Of a DNA stretch of 64,000 nucleotides, positions 48,257 through 62,084 are shown piece after piece. Source of the DNA: Jaapia argillacea MUCL 33604 (taxonomy: Eukaryota > Basidiomycota > Agaricomycetes > Jaapiales > Jaapiaceae). Location of the stretch: NCBI GenBank assembly GCA_000697665.1, contig KL197712.1, forward strand, positions 691,412 to 755,411, written 5' to 3'. Below the pieces are notes generated by a model. The model worked only from the letters and a program-made list of their open reading frames with translations. It was not told the DNA's origin and did no database searches. A program made the position numbers and the translations under genes. Positions within the stretch are counted from its first letter, which is position 1. Every line of letters starts with the position of its first letter.

Positions 48257-51200
48257 ATGGACGCCTCAAAACCCATTTCCTTCTGCGAGCACCTGCAGCT
48301 GTCAAGTTTGGGCATCCAGCCCGCTTCAATATCCTTCCAGGTTCGTGACGCGTCTGTCCAAAGACTTGCCCGCAGCCCCCCATTCAAGTCCAATATCTAG
48401 ACTTTGACCCTCGAATCCGACCACTTTATCTGTGTCCGAGAAAAAGTTGGTGAACAGAACCAAGTTGTCATCATCGACCTCGCGGATGCCAACAATGTGC
48501 TACGGAGACCAATCACGGCCGATTCTGCCATTATGCACTTGCACGAGAAAATCCTGGCGTTAAAAGGTTTGGGATACCTCTCATTCATAGGGCATGCGTT
48601 GGCTGAATAGGAGTTTCAAGCCGGTCGGACGTTGCAAATATTCAATATCGAGACGAAGCAGAAGGTCAAGTCCCATGTCAACAACGAGGACATCGTATTC
48701 TGGAAGTGGATTTCGGACACGACTATTGGTTTGGTAACCGATTCGGCCGTCTACCACTGGACTATCTCGGATGCAACCTCCCCTCCTCAAAAGATATTTG
48801 ATCGTCACCAGTCCCTGGTCGGTTGCCAAATCATCAACTACCGAGCGACCCCCGACGAGAAATGGCTTGTACTCATTGGTATTTCCGGGAACACTACCAA
48901 CCCTTCCGCATTCAAAGTCAAGGGTTCGATGCAACTGTACAGCAGGGAGCGAGGCGTGAGCCAGCCGATAGAAGGTCATGCAGCATCATTTGCGGAGGTT
49001 AAGCTGGATGGTCACCAACATCCAACGAAGCTTTTCACGTTTTCGGTTCGCACAGCAACTGGTGCAAAGGTACGCCTTGGAAATACCTTGCTCTCCTTCG
49101 CTTTTTCACTTTTGCACAGCTCCACGTCGTTGAAATAGACCATACCGCCCCCGATCCACCCTTTGTGAAGAAAGCTGTTGACGTCTACTTCCCCCCCGAG
49201 GCGACCAATGATTTCCCTGTTGCCATGCAGGTCTCCAAGAAGCATGGTATCGTCTATCTCGTCACGAAATATGGCTTCATCCACCTCTATGACTTGGAAT
49301 CTGGAGCATGCATCTACATGAACCGTATCTCGGGTGAAACAATCTTCGTCACTGCGGAGCACGAGGCATCGAATGGTATTATTGGCGTTAACAAGAAGGG
49401 CCAAGTCTTGAGTGTCAGCGTCGACGAGCAGACCGTCATTCCTTACATTCTTGGGACCCTTAACAACACCGAACTTGCTTTCAAATTGGCCAGTCGTGCA
49501 GATCTTCCTGGAGCGGACGATCTTTACGTCAAGCAGTATCAGCAACTTTTCCAAACCGGTCAATTTGGTGAAGCCGCCAAGATTGCTGCAAACTCGCCAA
49601 GGGTAAGCTTGACCTCTTCGTATTGGGGGATGTCGGATAGATCTGACATCTAAAAGGGTATTTTGCGTACCGCTGCCGTTATCGACTCTTTCAAACGAGC
49701 CCCCGCTCCTCCTGGCGGACTCTCGCCTATTCTCCAATACTTTGGAATCCTCCTGGAGAAGGGAGAACTCAACCAGCTTGAGTCGGTTGAACTTGCTCGT
49801 CCAGTTTTACAGCAGGGGAAGAAGCAGTTATTGGAAAAATGGCTCAAGGAGAACAAGGTACACATCTTCGGATACCTCGCATATCGGCTCCAGGGCTTAC
49901 CCTCTTGATTAGCTTACTTGCACGGAAGAGCTTGGCGACATCGTCCGTCTGCATGATATGACGCTTGCCCTGAGTGTATATCTCAGGGCGAACGTGCCTA
50001 ACAAGGTCATCGCCTGCTTCGCGGAAACCGGTCAAATAGACAAGATCATCCTTTACTCGAAGAAGGTTGGCCATACTCCTGACTACGTCGGACTTTTGCA
50101 ACATGTTATGCGCACAAACCCCGAAAAAGGAGCCGAGTTTGCCACTCAGTTGGTTAACGATGAGTCCGGTCCTTTGGTTGATGTCGAGCGAGTACGCCCT
50201 AGCTTCAGTCTACCCTCGCCACACAAACTTATTTATTTCTCTGTCATCCTAGGTCGTAGATATCTTCATGTCACAGAACATGATTCAGCCCGCCACTTCT
50301 TTCTTACTCGACGCATTAAAGGACAACAAACCTGAGCAAGCTCACTTGCAAACTCGGCTTCTCGAGATGAATTTAGTCCACGCTCCTCAGGTTGCAGATG
50401 CGATTCTTGGGAATGAGATGTTCACGCATTATGATCGACCTAGGGTCGCCAACCTTTGCGAGAGGGCTGGATTGTTGCAAAGGGTCAGTTTCGATCTGCA
50501 CTTCCGAAGCTCTCCACCCTAACCTCGCTGAATTTAGGCTCTCGAACACTACGAAGATATTGCAGATATTAAACGTGTCATCGTGCATGTGAATGCCCTC
50601 CCCGCCGATGTGAGCCTGCTCCATATCCTCGACTTCCCCGCACTAACGATTCTTGTAGTGGATCGTCAACTACTTCAGTCGTTTGACCACAGAACAGTCA
50701 ATGGCATGTATGCAAGAGATGCTCAAAGTCAACATCCGCCAGAACTTGCAGGTTGTCGTCCAAATCGCCACGAAGTACTCCGATATCCTTGGTCCTGTCA
50801 AGTTGATTGAGATGTTCGAGTCGTTCAAGACCTTTGAGGGTTTGTTTTGGGTCTCTGCTTTTGTCATATAATGCTTATCCGTCTATCTAGGCTTGTACTA
50901 CTACCTCGGATCCGTCGTCAACCTTAGTCAGGATCCTGAGGTTCACTTCAAGTATATTCAGGCAGCGACTCGCACTGGTCAAATACGGGAAGTTGAGCGC
51001 ATATGCCGGGAAAGCAACTACTACAACCCTGAGAAAGTCAAGAACTTCCTCAAGGAGGCCAAGTTGACGGATCAACTCCCCCTCATCATCGTTTGCGACC
51101 GCTTCGACTTCGTGCACGATCTGGTCTTGTACCTATACCAGAACGGTCTCACCAAGTTCATCGAGGTTTACGTCCAGCGCGTGAACTCCGTCCGCACGCC

Positions 51201-54200
51201 CCAAGTGATTGGTGGTTTACTCGACGTCGATTGCGAGGAGACAACCATCAAGGGTCTGTTAGCGTCGGTCACTGGCAACTTCCCCATCGATGAACTTGTC
51301 CACGAAGTGGAGCAGAGGAATAGGCTCAAACTAATCCTCCCTTGGCTTGAAGCTCGTGTGCAAACTGGCAGTCAGGATCCTGCTGTCTTCAATGCGCTCG
51401 CCAAGATCTACATCGACAGCAACAGCAATCCGGAGGCCTTCTTGAAGGAGAATAACGTATGTCCGACGACGATTCTTGCACAATCTACTCTCTGACCGGC
51501 CTGCCCTTTTAGCTCTATGATCCTTTGGTGGTGGGGAAATTCTGTGAAGCCCGTGACCCTTACCTGGCCTTTATCGCTTATGCCAAAGGTTTCTGCGACG
51601 AGGAGCTGATTGCCATCACGAATGACAACTCGATGTTCAAGCAGCAGGCTCGCTACCTCGTCAAGAGGCGCCTCCCGGAGCTCTGGGCGCAAGTCCTCGT
51701 GGCCGAGAACATCCATCGTCGCCAGTTGATTGACCAAGTATGTCATACGTGGTCCTTTTCTTGCCCGTTTCTCATCGAGTCTAGATTGTAGCCACTGCCA
51801 TCCCCGAATGCACGGACCCCGACGACGTTTCCATTACAGTGAAAGCGTTTTTGTCAGCAGACCTTCCTATCGAGCTCATCGAATTGCTGGAGAAGATCAT
51901 CATCGAACCTTCTCCATTCAGCGACAATCGCAACTTGCAGAACCTCCTACTCCTCACCGCTATCCGTGCTGACAAAGGGAAAGTGGTCGGATATATCAAC
52001 AAATTGCAAAACTATGACTCTGGAGAGATTGCTAAGATTGCTACCGACCATGGCTTGTACGAGGAGGCATTCACCATTTACAAGAAATACGAGCAACACG
52101 TGATGGCCATCAATGTCCTCGTCGAGCACGTCGTGTCGATTGATCGTGGCCTCGAGTATGCAGTGAAGGTTAACAAGCCGGAGGTTTGGAGCAGATTGGC
52201 GAAGGCTCAGCTCGATGGGTTAAGGATCAAGGATGCCATCGGTCAGTCATAACCGCTGATTTCGCTATATACCACCGCTGAATCTTCCATAGACTCATAC
52301 ATCAAGGCCGAGGATCCTTCCAACTTTGCAGAAGTCATAGAGATTGCGAATCATGCAGGCAAGCACGATGATCTCGTCCGATTTCTCCAAATGGCCCGGA
52401 AGTCCCTTCGAGAGCCCAAGATTGACACTGAGCTTGCATACGCTTACGCCAAGACCGATCGTCTTCACGACATGGAAGATTTCCTCGCTATGACCAACGT
52501 TGCAGATATCCTTGAAGTTGGAGAGAAGTGTTTCGAGGATGAACTCTACCAGGCAGCCAAATTACTCTTTACGAGCATCAACAACTGGGCACGATTGGCT
52601 ACTACTCTCATTTATCTTGGCGAGAACCAGGCGGCTGTCGAGAGTGCAAGGAAGGCAGGAAACACACAGTGAGTGCTCTAGGTGTTTTGTCACCTCCGGG
52701 AGTTGACCCATTGCTATCAATAGGGTTTGGAAGCAGGTCCATGCCGCCTGCATGGAGAAATCGGAGTTCCGCCTCGTTAGTGCTCTCTGATCATTATCAA
52801 AGCTCATGGTTTCACATTAAAATTTCAGGCGCAAATTTGTGGTCTCAATATCATCGTGCATGCTGTAAGTACTCAGCGAACTATCAATTGACGATTTCTC
52901 ATAAATGAACCCATACCTCAGGAGGAGCTCGCTGCTCTGCTCCAATCATATGAGCGCCGCGGTCACTTCCAAGAAGTCCTTGCATTATTGGAGGCCGGTC
53001 TTAGCCTCGAGAGAGCTCATGTCGGTATTTTCTCTCATCCCCCAAGTTGTGGGCTAATTTCCCCCACAGATGGGCATCTTCACGGAGCTTTCCATCTTGT
53101 ACAGCAAATATCGCCCCGAGAAGCGTAAGTTTCGTACCAAAATCAAGATGAATACACCTAACATCTCGTCCAGTGATGGAACACCTCAAGCTCTTTGTTT
53201 CTCGAATCAACATCCCCAAGGTTATCAAAGCTACTGAGAGGGCACACTTGTGGCCCGAACTGGTCTTCTTGTATGTCAAGTATGATGAATTTGTGCGTTC
53301 CTCACTTTTCATCACGTCGATGTCTCCTGAGAGAGTCTTAGGACAATGCGGCTCTGGCGATGATGGAACGTTCCGCGGACGCCTGGGAACACAATCAATT
53401 CAAGGATGTGATCGTTCGTGTTGCGAACATAGAGCTGTATGTCTCGTTATATTCTCGAGTTCTGCCTGCCTCACACATCTTAATCTAGCTATTACCGAGC
53501 CTTGACTTTCTACATTCAAGAACAGCCAACCTTACTCACTGATTTGATGACTGTACTAATTCCTCGCATCGACCATTCTCGCGTTGTCAGGATGTTCCGC
53601 CAGATCGATCATCTTCCCCTCATCCGTTCTTACCTGATTGCTGTTCAACACGTACGTCGATGTTTTGCTAGTGGCGTTGTTGTTACCTGACGTTTCCTAA
53701 TCAGCTGAACATCGAGGCCGTCAACGATGCCTACAACGATTTACTGATGGACGAAGAGGACTACAAGACGCTCCGCGACTCGATTGACAGCTTTGACAAT
53801 TTCAATAACATTAATCTTGCCCAACGACTACAGCAACACGAGCTTCTCGAGTTCCGCCGTCTCGCGGCGCATCTGTACAAGGCAAGTTGAACTTCTCATC
53901 ATTTTCCGAGGCATAAACTGAAGGACCTATTGCTCCAGAAAAATGCTCGTTGGGAAGAATCCATCTCATTATCAAAGCAGGACAAGTTGTACAAAGATGC
54001 AATGATCACGGCAGCAGCGTCATCGTCAACAGACGTCGCGGAGGAGCTATTATCATATTTCGTTGACATTGGAAACAAGGAGTGTTTTGCAGCCATGCTG
54101 TTTATGTGTTTCGATTTACTCCGCTCCGATATCGTCGAGGAGTTATCATGGCAACATGCCTTGAACGATTTCTATATGCCCTTCAAGATCCAGATCCAGC

Positions 54201-54589
54201 GCTCACTGGTTGAAAAGGTATGTCTACCTTCGACCCACTCACCGTGAGCCATGACACTCACAGTGCCCCATCAGTTGGCTGCGTTAGAAAAGGAGGTTAA
54301 GGAGCGAGCCAAGAAAGATACTCAGAAGGAGCAGCAAGAATCAGAGGCTCCAATGATCAATCCCGCCCTCGGAAACAGACTGCTGCTGACTCAGGGCAAT
54401 GGGTACGCCTTTCGTCTTTCTCGTCGTGTCTTTGTCGCACTTGCTCATGCAAAAGGGGTTAGGTTCCCGGGTCAAGCTCCGATGGTGAACGGGACAGGGA
54501 TGCCTCCAGTGAGTACTTACACCTCCGACGATTGGTAGGCCCCTGACATAGTTTGTGTTCGGTAGCATATGACTGGCTTTAGCTTCTAG
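48257..54589 (+). CDS. CHC1: Clathrin heavy chain
   Basis: Triskelion leg protein of clathrin coats at the trans-Golgi, endosomes and plasma membrane. The start is the ATG at 48257 ([15 protein letters not shown]); the stop is TAG at 54587-54589. The N-terminal seven-blade propeller covers roughly 48.3-49.6 kb (e.g. [45 protein letters not shown]). The linker and CHCR repeats run from 49.6 to 54.0 kb (e.g. [53 protein letters not shown]). The trimerisation segment holds [19 protein letters not shown] at about 54030-54090. The C-terminus is short (GMPPHMTGFSF). More than 20 short introns; every join I tested keeps frame. Expected size is near 1,680 residues. It is convergent with the Rho GTPase, 258 bp between stops. 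Confidence 0.97.
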
Positions 54590-54847
54590 TTTAACATCAC
54601 CTTAATGTACACTTGGGACATATAATCTAGTTTCGCATGCATGTCGTTGTTGATTCCTTGCGCATACTTTCGCCAGCTTCCACCTCACTCTCCCAACTCG
54701 TAGATATCGCAATGAGTGGATTATAGTCATGAATAGGATATCTTGGATCCAGAATACAGGGTATTGCGAGGAATGGAAGTCCAAATGGAAGGTTAGTCTG
54801 TCAAGACGAAGCAAAGAACGAGCAGAATGTCTAGGTGACGCAATAAA

Positions 54848-55991
54848 TCATGAAATGATGCAACTACCTCCCCCAGCACCTTTGGGACGGGTACTGAGCG
54901 ATACTCTCGCTGCTTCGTAGAAGACTTCTGTCACCCCACGATTGTGTTTTGAGCTGCACTCTGGCGAAAGCGACGAAGAGGTTAGCGAACATGGCGAATG
55001 GAACTTGACAGTGGATCAAACAGACCTAGGTAACGAGAGGCACGTATTCTGCGAGCAACAGTCAGACCCTCCTCATACTGTATAGGGTGGGTCCCGTATC
55101 TTGCTAGACGCTCCTTGACAGACCGGTCGTCACGTAGGTCACATTTCAGAGCTGTGTCGCGAATGAGGTCCCTGTAGCGAAGTAAGAATGAGACTACTGA
55201 CCAACAAGGACCAGCTGGCGTGAAGGTGTTGAGCGATGTGGTGAGTGCAAAGTGAAACAACTCACTTTGACCCCAGGACAATATTCCAAGATTTCGTCTA
55301 TCCACTGAGACAGGAGCGATGTCAGACAGCCGGTTACATGAGGCTCTAAATGATCTACCTTGGCTTCAACGTTCTCCAGGGACGTTGGATTGTCAACCTG
55401 CACCACCGATGAGGATCCACATCACAAAGGAAATCGGAGAAATACCCACCGAGAAGCATATCATGACCACATGAGTTTCCGCATAACTTAGCGAGCGCAG
55501 ACGATCAAACTCTTCCTGCCCTAGGTTTCACCTTGACGTGTCAATCCTCACAGATAAGATATGAGAAGGACGGGGCGGGGTGCATACCTGCCGTATCCCA
55601 TAGGCTCAGTTCAACTAGCTGATCATCCACATAGACGTCGTGAACGTAGTTCTCAAAGACCGTCGGTTCACTACGAACACAGAGGAGTTTCCGTGTGGGT
55701 CAGATGGTTGACTGAAGGGATAGTAAGACGCACTAGACTTGTGTGAAGAAGCCCCTCGTGAACACATTCAATAATGACGTCTTTCCTACCCGACAAGATG
55801 TTATTGCAGAGTTGAGAACGATGATACCTAAACATACCGCAAGCTCCGTCCCCGCAAACCACAACCTTCCTTTGAATCTAGAGGGTCGCCGTCAGCAGGG
55901 GTCCTGAGAGAATGTACAGCAAAGGATATCGCACAGCTCGAACACGGCCAAAGTTTGGTGCAACAGAGGAGGTTCCGCACAAGCCAGGCAT
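54848..55991 (-). CDS. RHO3: Rho-family GTPase, Rho3 type
   Basis: Small GTPase of the Rho3 group, which directs exocytosis and polarised growth. Seen in order: the P-loop [19 protein letters not shown] over an intron (55735-55855), switch [13 protein letters not shown] (about 55640-55675), switch [21 protein letters not shown] (about 55480-55595), ALKCDLRDD (the base-specifying motif, with Cys-Asp where TKCD is canonical) near 55130, and [20 protein letters not shown] (about 54910-54960). The C-terminus GGGSCIIS is a CaaX prenylation box, TGA at 54848-54850. The proposed start at 55991 ([16 protein letters not shown]) joins in phase to [11 protein letters not shown]; it is the least certain part. 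About six introns. A CACGTG core lies at 56108-56113, upstream of the start. Confidence 0.9.
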
Positions 55992-56268
55992 ATTAGGTTG
56001 TTGAGGAGGGATATGAGTGTATATCGACACCGTAGGAGAACAACTAGATTGACTTTGAGTTTCGTCCCTTTGCCGCGCAAACACACAGCTCCACACTGAG
56101 GGGCATCCACGTGACTCTCTCATCTTTGTGCCATCATTATTCCCCGTGTCCTTGGGGAGAAAATCCCGATTAAATACACGACCACTGCAATATGTACTGA
56201 GTATAAGTCAACATTGACAGGCCATTAAAGATCAACGGGACAACAGTAAGTAATGGAACGATCGTAAA

Positions 56269-59200
56269 TTAATGCTCCGACCCCATTTGGTCAACCAAGG
56301 CTTGCCAATAGGTCTGCATCGTCTCCTGTGGACTCTCCGAACCACGTCCAGGGTCCAAAAAGTTGTCCATTTGTTGGGGGTACGCATTACTATTTCCATA
56401 GTCATAAACCGGGAAGTATTGCGGGAAGTTGGAAACGGGCATGAATCCGTTCCTGTTTGCAGTTGGAGGGATGAGCAATCCTGGCTGAACATACCCAACG
56501 CCTTGTTTTGTTTCCGGAGTGTACGGCATGGTCGACAATGTGTTCAGGTTGTAGGGGGAAGTTTCTGTAGATTGCTGACCTAATATTGGGCTCAGCACCG
56601 GTCCTGACAACTGTTCCACGGAAACGTCGAAGGACTTGAGGTATTCGATGACATTGGAATCAACCAGTTGGCTACTTCCGGGAGTCAAGGGCAAGGGCAC
56701 GATGGGGTTGAGAGATCGCGGGGAACGCATTGACGGTGGAGAGTTGGAGTCTTTCCTGGCAACGACCCTCGTTTTTCCACCCAGGATCGCGAGCTCGTCG
56801 TCGTCATCAGGCGAGGAAGGCTCAGAGGGCTGAGAGGCGAGAGGTGGCAGCAACTTGCCCTCTTTGCGGGCTTCGAGGCAGGCATGAGCCTTCTGCCTTA
56901 GTTTCAACATGATGTTCTGACATCCAGCTGGAGTAAGACAATGGTAGGAGGGAGGTTTGAGCACAAGTCTCACCAAAACTCGTTGCGCCCGGAACCCTTT
57001 CGCAGTCAAGGAAAATAACTCGCATGCAGAGTCCAGTTGAACCAAAGCGGAAGGTGCTAAACTCATGGATGGACACCTTGTAACGATGGACCCGAGAATA
57101 ATCTACCACATTGGAAATATTAGTGAAGGAATAGCACTGAGGCGGGGCGCTTACGGCACACGAGAACATATGAGCCCACAGGAACCAGATACGTGAAGCA
57201 ACATCTGATACCTGTGAATGCAGATTGCGCATCAGGGCAACAAGAGAACCAGCACTTCGGTAGGCTGCGATAACGGATGTGCCGAAAGGACTGCCCAACG
57301 GATCCTTGGGGTGATCGCTGAGTGCACGGGCGAAGAAGCTTCGATGCATGTATAGAAGATCTGGAATAGATGAACACACACGTTAAAAGGGTTTATAGAG
57401 ATATAAACAGCAAGGGTCTCATCAGCTTACTCATTTCCCGTATGGCCAGCACAACATGCCGCTGCAACATGAGAGGAACGGACTGAGGGTAAGAGTCCGG
57501 TCTCATTTCCGGCTGCGATGTCCCAAAGCCTGCCATCTGGAGTACGTTTGGAACCAAAAACGCTCGAAGCTTGCGGTCGAGCTGTAGCACGGTAGCATAC
57601 GTCGGAGCCTTTGCTCCGAAAGCCTGGTCATGCACGATACTCATGCAATCCGATACAAATTTGTGTTTCCATGCATGGACTAGCATCCATGATAAGCAAA
57701 GATTCGCAAGGTGTGACCAAATAGCCGCACTCACAACTTTGTTCTACCGAATCATCAGTCGGATGAGGCAACTTGCAATCAACATGTGACAAAGAGAAGG
57801 AGGGGGGTCTTCCAAATGTCAGGCACTAGCGCAATCGAAGTATGAGCAAGGGTAACTTTCAGCTAACGAGACCGAACTTACCTGCCACGAGTCGTAGGTG
57901 TAAAGTTCCCAAAATGTGCCGCGACGCTGCCTCGTCTCACTTGGGTCGACTTTCCACTTTCCTACGTCTCGATCTAAAAGTAGCTACCAATGAGACGAAA
58001 AAGTTACGGGAAAGGTTCGGGTTCCTTACGAAGACCAATCTAAAGGTATAGGGCACATTGTGGATTAGGGGAATACGTTCCTGAGTAGCGAAAGGGAAGC
58101 AAACTCACGCTTTGAGCCAGTTTGACAGCCATACCCATGATCGCCCATCGACTACCCGCACCCGCGCCGTGTCGTTCCGACAAGAACAAGTAAAAGGACA
58201 TTAGGAACTGAGGTGACAAATAGCCGTCAGAAGCTGCGAAATTTAATCAACAAGCTTGTACTGACAAGGGCTTGAATAGCATGAAGGGAGGGATCGTCGA
58301 AAAGATCGCTTTGGAAAAGTGCTGCGCGGCCCAGCTGATGAAATTTTTCCGCCTCGACACTATATGGATGGAGTGTTGTATCCATCAGAGTACCGATTGC
58401 CAACACCATGAACATGAGTGATAACCGATGGCCCATCAGAGGTTCATGGACGGGCGAAGTCCCATCGAGTGGATAGATGTGATAAAAAACTTGTTCGTTG
58501 AAATCCTGTACCGGAATGGGGTCGTACCTGAAAAAGACTTATTACATGCTCGATGAGAGAGGGATAGCTAACACGTACATCCAAGCGGCATGTCGATAGT
58601 AGACCTGGCGGAGGTGGGCTGCTGTGTTATGGTCCGGTAGGTACCAGTAAAGACTCTTGAGACGATCCACTTCCAAATTCGACGCGGTCCTTATCATGGG
58701 AATGATTGGGAAGGAACCAGTGAGGATGAGGATTTCGTCTGGCAAGAGATTGCGAACGGTCGCGAGGCGGTCGTCGGGTTCTTCATCCTCTTCATTCTGA
58801 AGGCGATGAGCATTAGAGTGACACTGAGGCGAAAACTGGCCAAGAGCGAACCTGTAGGAAGTACTAGGGGGCCGGTCAGCAGGCCGGGCGACGGACCGTT
58901 AGGGAGTGACTCACTGAAGAGCTAGCGGTAGAGCCAAAGAACCTTGTACGGCCAGAGTCACTGATGGAAAGAGAGCCGATAGCATCGACGACGTCTGGTT
59001 TTTGTTCCTCTTCTTCGAAAGTCGGGCTGCTTCCGGTGGGCTGTATCTGAGGTTCTCGTTGAAGGGGTGCCTTTACTCGTAAGAGCTCTTCCGAAAGCAA
59101 GGGGTGAGAGTTGGGTGATAACTGCGAATGTGAAACCCGCAATGCGTCTTCAAGCTGGCGGACTCGACTGGATAATTCGGCTATTTTCTCGTGGAGTTCT

Positions 59201-59575
59201 TGCGTTGATGCCAGCACAAAACTGGGGAAGGGGTCAGCATGGCAGCAGTCTGGGGAGAAGGTTGGACAGACCGGTTTCCTTGGCCAGTGGTGAGTGAACC
59301 TAGGATACCGGTAAACATCGGAAAGGGTGCATGAATGGAAGGGATCACCGTCCGGGCAAATGGCAGCGCAGCCTCTCTTTATACAAGAGCCGCATGGGAC
59401 AGCACGATCGCACTTGAGTTTGAGCCTGTTCAGACTGGGTGAGTGGTCGAGGGGAGGTACAATCATGGTGTCCAAACCTTCGACATTCTGCACAAGACAA
59501 TCTTGTGGCTCCCCTCCTACGTTTTCTTGCCGATCCACCGTCTGGGGTTTCATCCATGCGCCTGGTGGAGGACAT
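56269..59575 (-). CDS. Zn2Cys6 fungal-specific transcription factor
   Basis: Binuclear zinc-cluster regulator with the fungal-specific middle homology domain. The start is the ATG at 59575 (MSSTRRMDETPDGG). The basic stretch ARKRRRG precedes the cluster: Cys28-x2-Cys31-x6-Cys38-x5-Cys44-x2-Cys47-x8-Cys56, split by an intron after Cys31-Arg-Arg, with one extra Cys52. A heptad region follows (STQELHEKIAELSSRVRQLEDAL). The regulatory domain spans about 57.4-58.7 kb, with AAHLRQVYYRHAAWMYDPIP, GHRLSLMFMVLAIGTLMD and GSRWAIMGMAVKLAQSVGLH. The last part is a disordered Gln/Asn/Pro-rich tail ending QALVDQMGSEH, TAA at 56269-56271. Targets cannot be told from the sequence. It lies 277 bp upstream of the RHO3 start on the same strand. 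Confidence 0.92.
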
Positions 59576-60501
59576 GGTTGTTAGGACGAAGATAGGTGAG
59601 TGGTGGTGGTGGAGTAAGGACAAGATGAGGGAACTTCGGAATGAAGAAGTGATGGGCCATGTGTGCTGCGATGATTATAAGGGCTTGGGAATACGAAAGG
59701 AGTGCCATGACTCTAAGAATGGCAGCCATCAACCTCCTGGCGGGCTCAGATCAGGATCTCGCTGAACTTTGACTTTCCAGTGCCACAATGCTCGGCCATT
59801 TTCGATGCCGTATCACCGTCCACGAACCGAAGCTAGCGATACGAGGAATCAATCCACCTCTTACGTTCACTGTCTTATTGCCCTGTTGATGCCCTCCCGA
59901 CTCATATGGCATATGTCAATGCTCAGAAACAGAAACACGATCACTCCGAGCGGCCACCATAGCTACATTCAACCTCTTTCATCAATCATCCCTACCCTGA
60001 CTGGTCTCTACGAAGGTAAATCCGCCAATACATACACATGTCTCCCCGTTGTTCCTGCCACCTGATGACAGACTTTACGGACGAATTACGATAGCACAGC
60101 CCAGGGTTTAATCATATAAATATCATCTAATGCCCAGATTGCCTCCTGAGCCTAGCGAACTTTAACGGCCTCTGGGTGTCGCCGACCTCGGAGGCTCGGA
60201 CTTAGATGTTTATCAATCACGTGATCCTTTCAATCTTCTTTTTCTGAAAATTCCACACTTTTCTTCCACCAGCGACTTGACGCTCTCCATCAACAATCAA
60301 CCATTCCCAGGTAATTACTTTGTCCATCCTCTTTCAATGATGATCCTTCTAGATGACGAGTCCGAAATCTTGGCTGCAAAGTTTCTTTGCCGCGAGGACC
60401 ATGACGAGTCTTACTCTTTTATACCATTCATGCATATCTGATCTTACCTCCATCCCCTTTTCATATCTCGCAATCGCTCACCAGTTCCCATCTACCTAGA
60501 T
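59576..60501. other. Divergent promoter region
   Basis: 926 bp between the starts of the Zn2Cys6 factor (minus) and TSR4 (plus). It holds the CACGTG palindrome listed separately and C/T-rich leader sequence of TSR4. No additional gene seen. Confidence 0.5.
60216..60225. promoter_or_regulatory. Palindromic ATCACGTGAT site upstream of TSR4
   Basis: A perfect 10-bp palindrome containing TCACGTGA, the form preferred by Cbf1-type bHLH proteins. It lies 277 bp before the TSR4 ATG and about 640 bp from the opposing transcription-factor start. A regulatory role is inferred only from sequence and position. Confidence 0.35.
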
Positions 60502-62084
60502 ATGCCCTCAAAAGTGGAAGACGATTGGTCTGATTCCGACGACGACAATCTGACCGAGATCGAGACCTCAGTTCTCTTAGGTGTACCAGATGGCCCCATA
60601 GACTCCCCCACCGATACCCTCGATGCAGCTGTATCCAGGATCGGTGGTCTTCCTGTACGAGCCATCCTCCCTGCATGTAGTCTTTCCCTATTAAATAAAA
60701 GCCACTTTCTCGCACAATTTTCATTTTCAGGCGCTTTTGCCTTCTCCTGAACCGAATATCTCTTCGTCCAAGTGCAAAAACTGCGATTCTCCAATGGAGT
60801 TGTTGGTGCAGATGTGGTGTCCGTTCGAAGATAGTCCGATGGATAGGGCCCTTTACGTTTGGGCTTGTGCGAATGGCCCGTGTCAAAGGAAGGAGGGCAG
60901 GTGAGTACGTGGTGTGTCTGTCCCGCCGTTGGCTCGTCGATTCGTCATGACGCTGCTCCCTTGTAGCGTCCGCGCCTGGAGAGGCCTGCGGTTCAATTCC
61001 GAGTACGCTAAACAGCTCGAAGAGAAGCTGGCTCGACGTCGGGAAAAAGAACAAGCTCGCAAGGTAACAGAGAATGCGACATCCAATCCTTTTTCTGTAC
61101 GTCGCACGGATATTCCTCATTGGAGATTAACCGACCTAGCCATTTCAGATGGGAGCAAAGATTGTCGCCCAGAATCCGTTCGGCCTAGGTTCCCAGGTTT
61201 TCGGCAGTGCATCCCCAGTGACCAAGGAAGCTATCGATGACGGTGGCGACGATGGCTCAGCGGATGAAGACTCTTCTTCTGAAGCCGAGGAAAGGTCGTT
61301 GATTACGGCGATGGCCTCTGCTACCCTCGAAACATCACCGTGGTCTTCTGCACCATCCTACCGACCCTTGTATCTGTCAACTGTATCAGAGTACCTCCCT
61401 CCGCCACCGAAAACTAAGATACCACCTGGCGCGCAGGTGGTTCCTTCCGAGGCTGATGGTGGTAAGGACACTACGTGGGTTCTTGAAGGATATGAGAACT
61501 CGCTGGAGGTTGACCATGTGTTCGAGAGGTTCACAAAGCGGGTTGGGTATGAGGGCGAGCAATGCGTTCGGTATATCACTTGCTGTTACTTTGTGCGATC
61601 GATCGACTGACATCGTTGTGTATCTAGCTATGAGTTGGGCGGCATCCCACTGCCGTTTGCGTCGGACATGGTCTTTGACATACTCTTCCCCGCCCCTCCC
61701 AAGCCAGCTATCACAACAGTCTCCAAAGCCGACTTTATCGTAACACCACCACCAGCCAAACGAACTTACCAGCCCTCCTCCATCCCGAGATGTCCCCACT
61801 GCCACAATCCCCGCGTATTCGAATGTCAGCTCATGCCCAATATAATTAATATCTTCAAACCTTTAACGCCCAACGGAGGAAAGAAGCAGACGGATGCAGA
61901 GAGGAGAAGGGAGGTGGAGAGGGAGTTGAAGAGGAAGGATGGTGAGGGGAAGCGAGGAATGGAGTGGGGGACTTGTTTGGTGTTTTCCTGCGAGAAGGAC
62001 TGCGCGGGCGAAGGGGGTGCAGTAGAATCGGCTGGGAAGGATTGTTGGAGGGAGGAGCTGGTGATGGTTCAGTGGGATCATTGA
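60502..62084 (+). CDS. TSR4: Tsr4/PDCD2-like ribosome assembly chaperone
   Basis: Dedicated cotranslational chaperone of ribosomal protein uS5 (Rps2) needed for 20S pre-rRNA processing; the animal homologue is PDCD2. The start is the ATG at 60502 (MPSKVEDDWSDSDDDN). The N-terminal part has ETSVLLGVPDGPI, the zinc motif KCKNCDSPMELLVQMWCPF (60770-60830) and YVWACANGPCQRKEGS. An acidic linker follows. The PDCD2 C-terminal domain at 61620-62080 holds YELGGIPLPFASD across an intron, SSIPRCPHCHNPRVFECQLM with its Cys/His cluster, and WGTCLVFSCEKDC near the end. The stop is TGA at 62082-62084. Introns near 60900 and 61575 have normal ends. Intact. Confidence 0.93.

Noticed and set aside
48361-48620. 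Apparent stops early in the clathrin heavy chain frame
   Set aside because: They fall in normal introns; splicing with GT..AG ends restores the conserved sequence (TLTLESDH and [11 protein letters not shown]), so the gene is intact.
60986-60997. B-box-like GGTTCAATTCC
   Set aside because: It lies in a conserved TSR4 exon (RGLRFNSEYAKQ) and has no A box or cloverleaf around it.
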